Part shown: positions 21,226 through 31,803 of the stretch, piece after piece
Layout: the number at the start of each line of letters is the position of its first letter
How positions within the stretch are numbered: position 1 is the first letter of the stretch
Origin: Ophiocordyceps camponoti-saundersi (nom. inval.)
Taxonomy: Eukaryota > Ascomycota > Sordariomycetes > Hypocreales > Ophiocordycipitaceae
DNA: 64,000 nucleotides
Direction of reading: 5' to 3'
Assembly (NCBI GenBank): GCA_003339415.1
Contig: PDHQ01000049.1
Coordinates: 72,746-136,745 of the forward strand
Notes under the pieces: generated by a model
Seen by the model: only the letters and a program-made list of their open reading frames with translations
Told to the model about the DNA's origin: nothing
Database searches by the model: none
Translations under genes and position numbers: made by a program

Positions 21226-23216
21226 ATGACCCTCTCTGGTAGCGCAATTGACCCGCGTCCGGCGGAGGCGGCGGCGGTCGACGACGACGACAACGATAAG
21301 AAGTGTCACGACTCGATCCGCTTGCGCCGTACCGTTGTCGAAAATGCCCGCGCTGCTGCTTCCAAGGAGCGCTCCATGACGCTTCTACAGGGCCTCAGGC
21401 TCTATCCCAAGGCGGTCGCTTGGAGCCTCCTCATCTCGACCTGCATAGCCATGGAGGGATACGATATCAGCCTCGTCAATAACTTTTGTATGCCACGGAC
21501 CTCCTCCCCTTTTCTTATTTGTTGACTGCGCGTTTTGAGGCTGACGGCGCAAACTATACATACAGACGCATTTCCCCAGTTCAAGCGTAAATATGGTGTT
21601 CTCCTCCCCGACGGCACCTACGAAGTTCCTGCTTCTTGGCAAGCGGGCCTCAGCAATGTCGGTAATTACTAAACCTAAATACTTGATATCCTTCTCGCCC
21701 TCGGACCCAAGCTGACTCCTCTGCTGCAGGGCGCTCAAGTCGGCGAAATTTTGGGCCTCTTCATTAATGGCTTCGTCTCGGAGCGGTTCGGTTACCGCTA
21801 CACTGTGCTGACCTGTCTCGCTCTCGTCGCTGCCTTCACCGCCATCTTCTTCACCGCGCCCAACGTTCAGACTCTGCTCGTCGCCGAAATACTCTGCGGC
21901 GTTCCCTGGGGCATATTCCAGACGCTCACCATCACCTATGCCTCCGAAGTCTGCCCTATTGCTCTACGCGGCTACCTCACCACATATGTCAATTTCTGCT
22001 GGGGTCTCGGGCAAGAGATTGGCATTGGCGTCATTCGGTCCATGCTGCATCGCAACGACGATTGGGGATTCCGCATACCCTACGCCCTGCAGTGGATGTG
22101 GCCGATCCCGCTCTTCGTCGGCGTCTGCTTCGCCCCCGAGTCCCCTTGGTGGCTAGTCCGCAAGGGTAGAGTCGACGAGGCCAAGAGATCTCTCTTGCGC
22201 TTGACCAGCCAAGACCGCGAGACTGACTTTGACGTGGACGAGACGCTTGCCATGATGGTCCACACAACGGCGCTGGAGGAGAAGATGACGGCCGGGGCCA
22301 CCTACTGGGACTGCTTCAAGGGCACCGATCTGCGTCGCACCGAGATCGTCTGCATGACTTGGGCTATTCAGAACCTCAGCGGCAACTCATTTTCCAACTA
22401 TTCAACCTACTTTCTGAAGCAGGCCGGCCTGCCCGAGGAGACGTCCTACTCCTTCGCCTTGGGCCAGTATGCCATTAACATGGTCGGTGTTTTTGGTGCC
22501 TGGGGACTCATGACGCTGGGTGCTGGACGACGGTCTCTTTACCTCTATGGGTTGTGTGGACTCTGCTCCATGCTCCTCATCCTCGGCTTCCTCGGCCTCG
22601 TACCGGAAAAGCAGCGTCCGATGGCGTCGCTGGCCACGGGTAGCATCATGATAGTTTGGGCTCTGATCTACCAGCTGACTGTGGGCACCGTGTGCTATTC
22701 CCTCGTCAGCGAGCTGTCCTCGCGTCGTCTGCAGATCAAGACGGTAGTGTTGGGACGAAACCTATTGTGCGTGGGATCGGATCTGGCTTTGAAGACGTAG
22801 TCCGGGAGCTATCGCTGACCCGGGGGACGCAGCAACGTCGTCGGCATCGTGACGGGCGTCCTGACGCCCTACATGCTCAATCCTAGCGCTTGGGATTGGA
22901 GAAACTTTGCTGGCTTCTTCTGGGTGAGAAGGGACATTTCAATGGCGTCGTTTTGATGTCGATCACTGACTGACACCTGCATCCTATATCTACCTAGGCC
23001 GGGCTTTGCTTCCTCTGCATCGTTTACACATACTTCCGTTTGCCGGAACCAAAAGGTCGTACTTTCGCAGAGCTTGACGTGCTATTTGATAAGCGGGTGA
23101 GTGCACGCAAGTTCGCCTCGACCGAAGTGGATGTCTTCCACGAGACGTTGGAGGAGACGGTAATGAACGAGTACGAGACCGTGATCGACGGGAGGAGGCC
23201 GGTCGAGAAGGCGTGA
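21226..23216 (+). CDS. MFS sugar transporter, maltose/alpha-glucoside permease type
   Basis: 566-residue 12-segment sugar:H+ symporter of the fungal MAL/alpha-glucoside branch. Exons: 21226-21487, 21566-21657, 21730-22766, 22833-22923, 22998-23216. Joins restore VNNF|YAFPQFKRKYG, LSN|GAQVGEILGLF (using donor GTCGGT) and RNL|FNVVGIVTGVLTPYML. Family features: the acidic N-terminal tail, segment 1 SLLISTCIAMEGYDISL, the loop WQAGLSNGAQVGE, the loop 2-3 ERFGYRY, PESPWWLVRKGR after segment 6 (about residue 253), WAIQNLSGNSFSNYSTYFLKQ in segment 7, and PEPKGRTFAELDVLFDKRV after segment 12. In yeasts such carriers take up maltose, turanose or trehalose; the substrate here is not predictable. Start chosen at 21226 because the upstream frame has only non-ATG starts. 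Confidence 0.9.
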
Positions 23217-24052
23217 TGTTATTACCGGCGGTGCTCAATTTTATGGCGGTGATACTTTTCAGCGATTGAATATACCTTTTGCTCGGTGGCGTCTTGTTGG
23301 ATATAACGTCTGTACGAACGATATAAGGGCGGCATTACCACATTCGAAAGCATGCATGTAGGAAGGGTATTTACAGCATGCATCCGTACATATACATCCG
23401 TACATATATATCCGTGACCGTACCTATAGGCTATGAGTATGTATGTATGTATGTATGTATGTATGCAATCTCTCTGTTCTCCTACATGTACATATGTATG
23501 TGCATACCTACCTAGACTGTTAGTATGGTGGGTGGGAGGAGAGAGGTTGTTGTGATCAAGATTTACTGCCCGTCTCAGCCAATCATGTTATATGGGCACA
23601 GTTGATTTATGTACGGATATGCATGTCCTGAAGAGAGAAGAACGCGATGATGCCAATCATGCCATGGATGCTGCTTGATCTGCTTATGTATGTAGTATCT
23701 CCCATATCATGTGTCTATGGATATATACATAGGTATATGATATCATATAGGTATATCCTGTGTTCCCCTATCATCCTGTGTGCGTCTCGTATTCGTATAG
23801 AGTCGACGATCGACAACGACGCGATTTTAAGCTCCCCCCCCCCCTGCCCCTTCGCCCTTACCCCTTCGATCCTCGTCGTATCTGCTTTTTCTAACCCCCT
23901 TTAAACCGTGTCTCTCCAGCCAGCTTCGGCAACATCCAGACATACAGTTCGATTGGTCTCTCTCTCTCTCTCTCTTTTTTTTTTCTCCCTTCTCTCTCCA
24001 GTCAAACCTTCCTCTGAAACCTCCCCCTCCATTCTCAATTGCCGTCGTCACG
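23217..24052. other. Intergenic region with TATG/ACATAC microsatellites
   Basis: Contains ACATACATCC-type repeats (about 23385-23415), an eight-unit TATG run (about 23437-23466), and then the aspartate aminotransferase promoter with C/T runs, notably TC repeats followed by T at about 23957-23985. No gene recognised. Confidence 0.5.
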
Positions 24053-25687
24053 ATGCTGTCGACTCTTCGAATCGCCAGTAGGCGCCAGATGGCCCTCTCG
24101 GCCTGCGCCGTCCGCGCCGCCTCGACTTGGTCGGCTGTTCCCGCTGGGCCCCCTGTATGTTGTTTCCTTCTCCTTTGCTTGCTCTCGTCTCGTTTGCAGC
24201 TGCTAAGTGAAATAATTTGGTTTCAGGACGTGAGTTCTTCTCATATCCTCCCTCCACTTCGAGGACGACCCTTCTTTTTTCCATTGGACTCCTGCAGGAA
24301 ACTGATTTCGCCATCTTCCGAGCCAGGCCATTCTCGGTATGTTATGAATGTCTTTCCAAACTCGCCGTCTTTTGCTAACGCTGCTATACTCAGGCATCAC
24401 CGAAGCTTATAAAGCCGACATCAATCCCCAAAAGATCAACCTTGGTAACGTCCCGTTGCGGTGCCCTGTTTCCTCTCCCGACTGACGTCTCATCTTCGTC
24501 TCCAAGGCGTCGGCGCCTATCGCACTGGAGGTGGCAAGCCTTATGTATTGCCTTCCGTTCGCAAAGCAGAGGAACACATCATGGAGTCGCGTCTTAACAA
24601 GGAATATGCCGGCATCACCGGTACTCCATCTTTCCCCATCTTTGCGGCCCGCTTGGCGTATGGTGAGAAGGCTGCCGTTCTCGACCGCCTGGCCATCACT
24701 CAGACCATTTCTGGCACGGGCGCACTCCGGGTCGGCGCTGCTTTCATTGAGCGATTCTATCAGGGCAATAAGACAATCTACGTTCCCGACCCGACCTGGG
24801 CCAACCACCGTGCAGTCTTCTCCGATGCCGGTCTCAAGGTCGAGCGGTACCGCTACTACGATAAGAAAACCATCGGCCTGGACTTCGATGGCATGTTGGC
24901 CGATATAAAGGCGGCACCCCGTGGCAGCGTCATCCTCCTCCACGCTTGTGCCCATAATCCCACGGGCATCGACCCGACCCAGGAGCAATGGAAGCAGATA
25001 TCGAGCGAGGTTAAGAAGAATGGCCACTTTGCTTTCTTTGACATGGCATATCAGGGCTTTGCTAGCGGCGACATCGATTTGGACGCCTTTGCTGTTCGCC
25101 ATTTTGTTCAGGAGGGCCATCATATTGCTCTCTGCCAATCTTTTGCGAAGAACATGGTGGGTTCCTACTTCTTCTGACTGATGGTTAAACTGGCTGGCCT
25201 GGTTGACGTTTCATTGTTTTTTTCTCCCTATCGAAAGGGCCTCTATGGTGAGCGCGTCGGTGCCTTCTCCTTGGTCTGCGACAACGTAGAAGAGAAGCAA
25301 AAGGTCGACTCGCAGCTCAAGATCCTCATCCGTCCCATGTACTCGAATCCCCCGATCCACGGCGCCCGCATTGCGGAGAAAGTCATGGCCAGCCGTGAAC
25401 TTCGTGAGCAGTGGCTCGGCGAGCTCAAGGCAATGGCTGAACGCATTATCAAGATGCGGTCCCTTCTCAGGGAGAACCTGGAGAAGCTCGGGTCCGTCCA
25501 CGACTGGTCACACATCACGAAACAGATTGGCATGTTTGCCTACACGGGCTTGTCGCCGGCACATATGGAAAAACTGGCAAAGGAATTCTCCGTCTACGCC
25601 ACCAAGGACGGCCGCATATCCGTTGCCGGCATCACCGAGAAGAATGTTCCGTACTTGGCTAAAGCTATCTTCGAGACCAAGGGCTGA
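24053..25687 (+). CDS. Aspartate aminotransferase, mitochondrial
   Basis: 421-residue PLP enzyme that exchanges amino groups between aspartate/oxaloacetate and glutamate/2-oxoglutarate. It is part of the malate-aspartate shuttle. Exons: 24053-24154, 24227-24229, 24327-24336, 24394-24444, 24507-25156, 25238-25687. Residues 1-28 are a mitochondrial presequence (Arg/Ser/Ala-rich, no acid). The conserved start of the mature enzyme, [22 protein letters not shown], can only be rebuilt with a 3-nt exon (GAC) and a 10-nt exon. Then come [40 protein letters not shown], the PLP lysine in [18 protein letters not shown] (about Lys270) and the substrate-binding [11 protein letters not shown]. Branch sites GCTAAG and CTGAT support the small introns. 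Length and motifs match mitochondrial rather than cytosolic isozymes. Confidence 0.93.
24227..24229 (+). other. Predicted 3-nt microexon (GAC, Asp) in the aspartate aminotransferase gene
   Basis: Flanked by TTTCAG on the left and GTGAGT on the right. It supplies the Asp of the AGPPDAILG block, which the neighbouring exons lack. Both neighbouring introns (24155-24226 and 24230-24326) have good donors and branch-like sequences. Transcript data would settle it. Confidence 0.65.
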
Positions 25688-25896
25688 GATGCGGCTGCTT
25701 GGAAGAAGCGGAGGCAGTAAGGGTTCGTCCCGCTGCGGGGCTCGGCCCGCTCCCGCGTGGCTATTGAGCGTCACCGGGACCCGCCACACCCGATGTAATT
25801 AACTGTAACTAGACTAGATGATGAAGACTCGCGATGTTTTCCCAGCTTCTGTGAAAGTAAAGGCCACCGTACTTCATCGCTGTCCGATCGGCCCTC
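25688..25896. other. Convergent 3' intergenic spacer
   Basis: A 209-bp spacer between the ends of the aspartate aminotransferase gene and the augmin-like gene. Nothing else is seen in it. Confidence 0.5.
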
Positions 25897-27056
25897 CTAA
25901 GATGAGGCGGCTGGCGATTGCAGGCGTTTAAGACGGCTCTTAACATCAGCTATCTGTACGATCAAGTCACGATACACCGCGGCCATCTCGGTCAAGGTCT
26001 GATCCTTGTCTTCGCCTCCCGCCACCCCAACGCCATATTCGCCGAGGTCGGCTCTCAGTCGTCGCACGCGGTCGGCGACTTGCAGCTTGGAATTCTTCAG
26101 GCTTTGTACGTAGTTGCGCAGAGCATCTACCGCCTGATGAGGGTACAGGTCCCGATTTATTTCGTAAACGGCCACCGAGGCTTCGACGTCGGTGCGTTGT
26201 GCGCGAAGACAGACGTCCGAAGCTCGCAGCTCGAGACTCCGGGCGACGACGCCGTGCTTTGCCTCGAGCGAGCGGACTAGGTGGACTAAAGACTGGGTGT
26301 AGCAGCCTAGGAGGCGGCTTAAAGCGGCGAGGATTCGCATTCGAGACGCCGTCAGCGACCGCTTTGCGGCGGCGAGCTCGGTGCGGATGGTACTGTAATC
26401 TTCGGGGAGGCGGGAAATTCGCCGATGGAGATAGGAGGCGTTCGTCGTCGGGTGGCATACGCGTGCGAGGTTCAGGGCCGTTGAGTGCAGGCTGCTGGAC
26501 GTTAGGCTTGTTACCTTGGGGAGAAGAGTCTCCCATTCGCAGAGCGGACGGCTCCTGAGTAGTATGTCGACCGACTCTGGAGACGGTGGCTTTTCGAGGG
26601 CGAGAAGCGGTGGTAGTAGGAGAAGGAGCTCGAGGAGCGGCTCTGGTAGGCTGCCTTGTTCCAGGTGCGCAATGGAGAGGGCGTGCTCGATGAGATTGTC
26701 TTTTGCCGTCGCGAGACGTCGCCTGTCTAGTTCCTACATATTGATTTGTTTTTCCCGAATGTTAGGACTATTACCGTTGGGAAGAAGAGAGAGAAGAAGG
26801 GGAAGAATTCTAGTGCGATGCTCACCTGTTCGACCGCAGCGCGTTCCTCGGCCGCTTCATCATGTCTCGTCGAGCCATCAGGATGGAGGAAGTTGTGAGT
26901 GAGGCTCGAGTAGAGGCTGGCGAAGACCGGGTTATTTCGTAGAGTTTCTTCTTCCAGCGGAGGAAACATGTTGGTTATTTTAGAGGAAGGGTGGGAAAGG
27001 GGAAGTCGTGGGTCGGTTTCAATCGGCAGAGTCGTCGACTGAAGTGGGAAGCTCAT
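25897..27056 (-). CDS. Coiled-coil protein, probable HAUS augmin-like complex subunit 4
   Basis: 355-residue, mostly helical protein. Minus-strand exons are 27056-26826 and 26733-25897. Donor GTGAGC and acceptor ATGTAG join AAVEQ|ELDRRRLA in phase 0. The N-terminal part reads MFPPLEEETLRNNPVFASLY and HPDGSTRHD. It is followed by a Leu/Pro-rich segment (EPLLELLLLLPPLLALE), then SSSLHSTALNLARVCHPTTN, and long helices with YTQSLVHLVRSLEAKHGVVA. The layout and length resemble fungal proteins assigned to HAUS4, a subunit of the augmin complex that recruits gamma-tubulin to spindle microtubules. That assignment rests on pattern memory, not on a diagnostic motif, so it is tentative. The alternative start at 26969 (MFPPLEE) would give 326 residues and may be the true one. 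Confidence 0.6.
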
Positions 27057-27298
27057 GTCGCCAAGAGAGCGCGTAGTCACGTGTCTTTGGCTCTGACGTA
27101 ACCCGTTCTACAGATTCAATAAGTAAGTGGGTATCGGAAGAACTCGCCCATCCGATAATCTCGAGAAGAGCTCTCGACGGCAAAACCATCGCCGACGACG
27201 ACGACGACGACGAAGATACAACGACCTATGGACCATCCACGATCGCATTGAGAGAAAACCAGAATTAAAAAACTCTTGCTCCTTTCCCAATCGTGATC
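27057..27298. promoter_or_regulatory. Compact bidirectional promoter between the augmin-like gene and bL28m
   Basis: Only 242 bp separate the two divergent start codons, so the promoters must share this interval. It includes ACGTGA (about 27078), TGACGTAAC (about 27094-27102, a CRE-like TGACGT core) and a GAC/CGA run (about 27190-27212). Functional assignment of these sites is inference. Confidence 0.5.
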
Positions 27299-28051
27299 AT
27301 GCTTCTTCTTTCAACGGCAATGGGCGGTATCCCCCTACGCCGATTACCAGCCCTCCCATCCGCCCGTCTCCCAAACCTCACGGTCACAAACTCAAAGACG
27401 ACGAGACCCTCCCGACCCTTCTCCTCCACCAGAGCAGCACAGATGAAGACCATCAAATCCTACAACTTCCCCCGCGATCTCGTGCCAGAATATCCCTACG
27501 GCGACCGTCGCCTCTACAAACAGTCCAACCGCGGCCTATACGGCAACAAGCGCATCCGATTCGGGAACAGCGTACAGGAGAAGCACAACACAAAAGCTCA
27601 ACGCTTCTTTCGTCCCAACGTCCACGTCAAGATTATGAAATCGGAGGCTTTGGACGTACGCATTAGACTTCGTCTCACTCTCCGCGTCCTCAAGACGATC
27701 CGACGAGAGGGAGGCATCGACAACTACCTCCTCAAGACCAAGCCTCGTCGCCTCGAAGAACTAGGTCCATGCGGATGGGGCCTGCGTTGGCTGCTCATGC
27801 TAACCCAAAAGGTTCAGCAGCGTTTCAACGAAGAAAGGGTCAAGCTTGGACTCCAGCCCAAGGAGATTAAGAACCAGGACGAAATCATCAACTACGTCCT
27901 CGACCGCGCCACTCCTGGGCCTCTCAACGCCCGTAACCGCGCGACGCTCTTCAAATTGCGCGCCTCCGTGGCTGACGCAATCGTTCTTCCCGACGGTTCC
28001 CAAATGAGTCTGGACGGTGGCAATCTGTCCGACAAGGCTGACCAGACATAA
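27299..28051 (+). CDS. Mitochondrial large-subunit ribosomal protein bL28m (MRPL24/MRPL28 family)
   Basis: Intron-free 250-residue protein of the mitochondrial 54S subunit. Residues 1-50 are a presequence rich in Leu, Arg, Ser and Thr. The mature part starts near MKTIKSYNFPRDLVPEYPYG. The bL28 core follows: NRGLYGNKRIRFGNSVQEKH, then KAQRFFRPNVHVKIMKSEAL, then RIRLRLTLRVLKTIRREGGI and DNYLLKTK. The C-terminal extension (WGLRWLLMLTQKVQQRFNEE and onwards) is the usual fungal mitochondrial addition. The first ATG at 27299 is used; a second at 27320 would also leave a good presequence. Confidence 0.92.
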   Translation: MLLLSTAMGGIPLRRLPALPSARLPNLTVTNSKTTRPSRPFSSTRAAQMKTIKSYNFPRDLVPEYPYGDRRLYKQSNRGLYGNKRIRFGNSVQEKHNTKAQRFFRPNVHVKIMKSEALDVRIRLRLTLRVLKTIRREGGIDNYLLKTKPRRLEELGPCGWGLRWLLMLTQKVQQRFNEERVKLGLQPKEIKNQDEIINYVLDRATPGPLNARNRATLFKLRASVADAIVLPDGSQMSLDGGNLSDKADQT

Positions 28052-28387
28052 TTCGAACAAAAAGATGAGTTAACAAGAGCGTAAAGCAATCAAAAGACGT
28101 GGCAAGCTTACGTTGAAGTTGCCGCCCACTTGTTCGCTTCGTCCGTGCTATCATCGTCAGGCGCCCATGTGTTTCTTCATCTGAGTCACAACACACATAC
28201 ACATACCTACCTACGTTACCCTGTCGTAAATGATCCAGCATCTTTTCCAGCATCTTTTCCCAAAGCAAATCTTTCTTGTCCAATAGGTCAACCATCTCTT
28301 CCTATTACTACCCTTTTGTCTTCTCCGGAAATACTGCGCCCCGCGAACCGAATGGGTATCTCAATGACAACGCATATGCTATGCCAG
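28052..28387. other. Convergent 3' intergenic region
   Basis: 336 bp between the ends of bL28m and the tryptophan synthase gene. Contains ACACATACACATACCTACCTACG-like microsatellite (about 28190-28216) and a tandem duplicate CAGCATCTTTTC (about 28237-28260). No gene seen. Confidence 0.5.
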
Positions 28388-30816
28388 TTAGAACCTCAAG
28401 TCCCAGTCAATCAGCGGTCCGATCTTTGGCAGCTCGTCTGCCACGCTTTGTACATCCTTGTCGCCTCTGCCGCTAAGACATATGACAATGTCCTCTCCTT
28501 TCTTCATCGTCTTGGCCAGTTCGATGGCGCCATAAATACCGTGAGCGGATTCAAGAGCCGGAATGATACCCTCCAGCTGACTCATAAGCCTGAACGCCAT
28601 AAAGGCCTGAGCATCCGTCGCGGCAATGAATTCAGCCCTCTGATTGTCCTTCCAAGAACTGAGCTCCGGGCCAACGCCCGGATAATCCAGCCCAGCCGAG
28701 ACGGAGTGCGTGTCGGAGATCTGTCCGTGGCTATTCTGAAGCACATATGTCCTTACGCCATGGAGAACGCCTTTCGATCCACCCGTAAGGGTAGCGCTGT
28801 GCCTCGCTGTGTCGATTCCATCGCCTCCGGCTTCGACTCCGAGGAGTTTCACCGAAGTGTCGAGTGAAAAGGGGTGAAAGATACCGACAGCGTTGCTCCC
28901 GCCGCCAACACAGGCCACAACGGCGTCAGGCAGCTTGCCGCGCGTCTCCATCATTTGCTTCTTCGTCTCGTTGCCTATGACGGACTGGAAAGTTCGAACA
29001 ATGGTCGGAAAGGGGTGGGGACCAATGGCTGAGCCAATGATGTAGTGCGTCGTGTCGAGTTCGACAACCCAGGCTCGGAGAGCCTCATTGACGGCGTCGC
29101 GCAACGTTTTGGTGCCCGCCTCGACGGCGACAACTTTGGCTCCCAACAATCTCATCCGAAACACGTTCAGAGCCTGCCGCCGAACGTCTTCCTACGGAAC
29201 TGTCAGCATGGCTTGCCCCGGTTGGCATCTCGTCCAACTTACAGCTCCCATATAGACTGTGCATTCCATCCCAAACCTTGCACAGACAGTCGCCGTTGCT
29301 ACTCCATGCTGCCCAGCACCTGTTTCAGCAATGATTTTCGTCTTTCCAAGCTTCTTAGCCAGCAGGAGTTGCCCGAGAGCATTATTGATCTTGTGACTGC
29401 CGGTATGATTCAAATCCTCTCTCTTGAGCCAGATATTGGCACCGCCGGCGTATTCCGTAAGTCTTTCGGCCAAATGTAGACGCGATGGTCGTCCCATGTA
29501 GTCGTAATACGACCGGTACTCTTCCCAGAAAGCTGGATCGTCTTTCACCTGATTGAACCCTTCTTCGAGCTGCGAGAGGCAGTCCATCAGACTCTCAGGA
29601 ACGTACTGCCCACCAAACTCGCCGAATCGCTCCGGGATCTTGCCGTGAAGCGCCGCGAGTTGGGCGACCAAAGCACCGTCTTGCTCTGCTGTGATTCGAT
29701 CGTCGTCTGTCACGACCGCATTTACCGTGACGCCATGACCATTGGGGGCATTTATTTCGGTGACAGCCTCGGCCAAACCGACCTCGCGAGTGGTCCCGAT
29801 ACCCCCATTGCCGCTCAAATAGGCACAATAATCTTGGACTGCTGTTGCTTCCTCCCCAATGGCGGCCTTCTGGATGGTAGTCACAATCTGACTCCCGATA
29901 ACAACACCGTCGGCAAGGTCCGCCACACTTTGATAGTGTTCCTTTGTGCTGACACCAAAGCCAACCGCGGCCGGTTTGTTACCGCTATACCTCTTCACCC
30001 TCTTGACGAGTTCGGGGAGGCGGGGATCGAGGAACCCTAGGGCACCAGTGACTCCCTGGCGCGAGACGATGTAGATGAACGAGTCGGCCAGCTGACAGAG
30101 AATTCTCATCCGCGTATCTGAAGTGGCTGGTGCGATCAGAGGCACGTATGAGAGGCTAAGATTTGACAGCTCATCAGTGGATGTGCGCAAGATAGTAGAA
30201 GAGCAAAGCAGCATACCCTCCCTTGTTGCATAGCTTCCGGAACGAAACGGCTTCCTCGGGCGGCAAATCGACAACAATGAAGCCGTTTATGCTTGCATCT
30301 TTGCTGTCTCGAAGCAGTCGATCTTCCCCATAGCTGAGGAGAGGATTGTAATAACCCATGAGCAGTATAGGTGCCTTTAATCCCTTATTCCTGGCTTCTT
30401 TAACCATGCCGAGTGTCGATTCGATTGTGACGCCATGGCTCAGAGCAACCTAGATAGGTATGTTAGCGCACGCCAATCAGTCTGATCAATGTGCGGATCG
30501 CATATACAGTGTTCGAGGTCTGTATTGTCGGACCATCTGCGATCGGGTCTGTGAAGGGAACGCCGAGCTCGACAATATCTGTGAAGCGGATTAGTCAATG
30601 GCTCTGGAGAAGATCCTTTTCGTTTGGCTGACCACAACCGCCCTTCTCCATGGCCAGAAGAATACTCGGCGTTTCCTCCGGACGCGGGAAGCCGGCCGTT
30701 ACATACGTGACCAGTGCCGGCTGTACAAGTTAGCGGCGCGTGTCCTCGATGGGCATGATGAATCTGACCCTGTTCTGCGCCTTGCAGCGCTTGAATGTCT
30801 CCTTGATGGCCTCCAT
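28388..30816 (-). CDS. trp-3: Bifunctional tryptophan synthase (alpha-beta fusion)
   Basis: 718-residue fused enzyme that converts indole-3-glycerol phosphate plus serine to tryptophan. The alpha domain occupies residues 1 to about 290 and the PLP beta domain about 320-718. Minus-strand exons: 30816-30769, 30720-30633, 30578-30508, 30449-30217, 30155-29243, 29191-28388. They rebuild [56 protein letters not shown] and [16 protein letters not shown]. Beta motifs: [13 protein letters not shown], the PLP lysine in [15 protein letters not shown] (about Lys402), [37 protein letters not shown] and LSGRGDKDV. Length is close to Neurospora TRP-3 (708). Branch sites CGCTAAC and GACTAAT support introns 1 and 2, whose donors are GTCAGA and GTCAGC. 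Divergent from PRM1 across about 1 kb. Confidence 0.95.
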
Positions 30817-31803
30817 GACGATCGCTTTCTCTTTGGTGATTGGCCTGAGATGGTGAAGGGAGGCCCGCAGCAGATGAGGCAGAGATTAAGGCTCTTGAAG
30901 AAATGTCGTTAATAACCGTGTCCGTTGTCAGGTGGAAACTGCAGCGACCTGCAGGCGCTCCTACATACATATGTACATATGGCTCTAGCCTACCTGGGCT
31001 GTGGCTGTGGCGAAAGACCCATACAAAATGCTGAGTAACCGTGGCTAGTAGCTACCTATGTACCTACCTCAGGCGTTTATGCGTCGCAGCGTCGCCGGCA
31101 AGTGGAGTGCCCGTCACGGAACCTCAAGTCTTGTGAGTATAAAACTATTTGCTCTTTATTGTGTAAGTGTGACAATTGTTGGCTGATGGGAGCCCTTTGT
31201 TGCGATGCGAACAATGGTCAGTATGAGCCGATTAGCCGCCAACCCTACATAGCCGCCGACTTCGGCATGCCGCAGCTGCCACATGACGCGGGGGCGCTTA
31301 TGTGCCTTTTGCCGAACAAACTGATTGTTTCGCCCCTGTTGCGATGCTATTCAGACGTTTATTCCGAGTGGCCGCCTATCACAGGCATGGAAATCCAGCG
31401 CTTAAAATACAGCTGCCCGCGGCGGCTACAATCACGAACAAACAACTGGTTTATTGTTCTCTCGTCTCTCCTTTGTTCACTTCCCTCGGGCGTTCCTACT
31501 AATACTCACCCACCACCTGTCTTTATATATGTATGGTTCACGATTTTAAAGATTAATCTGGATTTGAAAACCCTCTTTTGCGGCTGGTCGCATCACGAGC
31601 CTTGTTCTTCTGCCTTCTATTGTCACTGTCATGAATGGCTGCTCTTGTGCTTGTTGATACCACGTTCACTTGGTTGCCCTGGCAGCTTTTCGACTTCTCC
31701 TTCTTTTCCTTCTCTCTTCCTACCTTCAACATCTCCTCGACTGTCGCTTCTTTTACGCCCACTTTTCTCATCAATCAGCCATACAACTTGATTTAGACTC
31801 AGT
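30817..31803. other. Divergent promoter region between tryptophan synthase and PRM1
   Basis: 987 bp. Contains ACATATGTACATATGG near 30964-30980, CCTATGTACCTACC at about 31055-31070, and a C/T-rich stretch leading to PRM1 (about 31640-31800). The plus strand is open from 31102 to 31791 in the same phase as PRM1, but it ends in a stop before the PRM1 ATG and its translation has no motif, so I leave it out. No cross-pathway-control site of the full TGASTCA form was seen. Confidence 0.5.

Noticed and set aside
24337..24393. Alternative aspartate aminotransferase model that skips the 3-nt exon
   Set aside because: It would delete the Asp of the conserved GPPDAILG block; the microexon has proper AG and GT borders.
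28130..28867. Plus-strand 245-codon frame opposite the tryptophan synthase gene
   Set aside because: Antisense to the conserved beta-subunit exon; no motif of its own.
31102..31791. 230-codon open frame in the PRM1 leader, in phase with PRM1
   Set aside because: Starts at GTG, ends in a stop 13 bases before the PRM1 ATG, and translates C/T-rich leader into motif-free Leu/Ser/Cys sequence.
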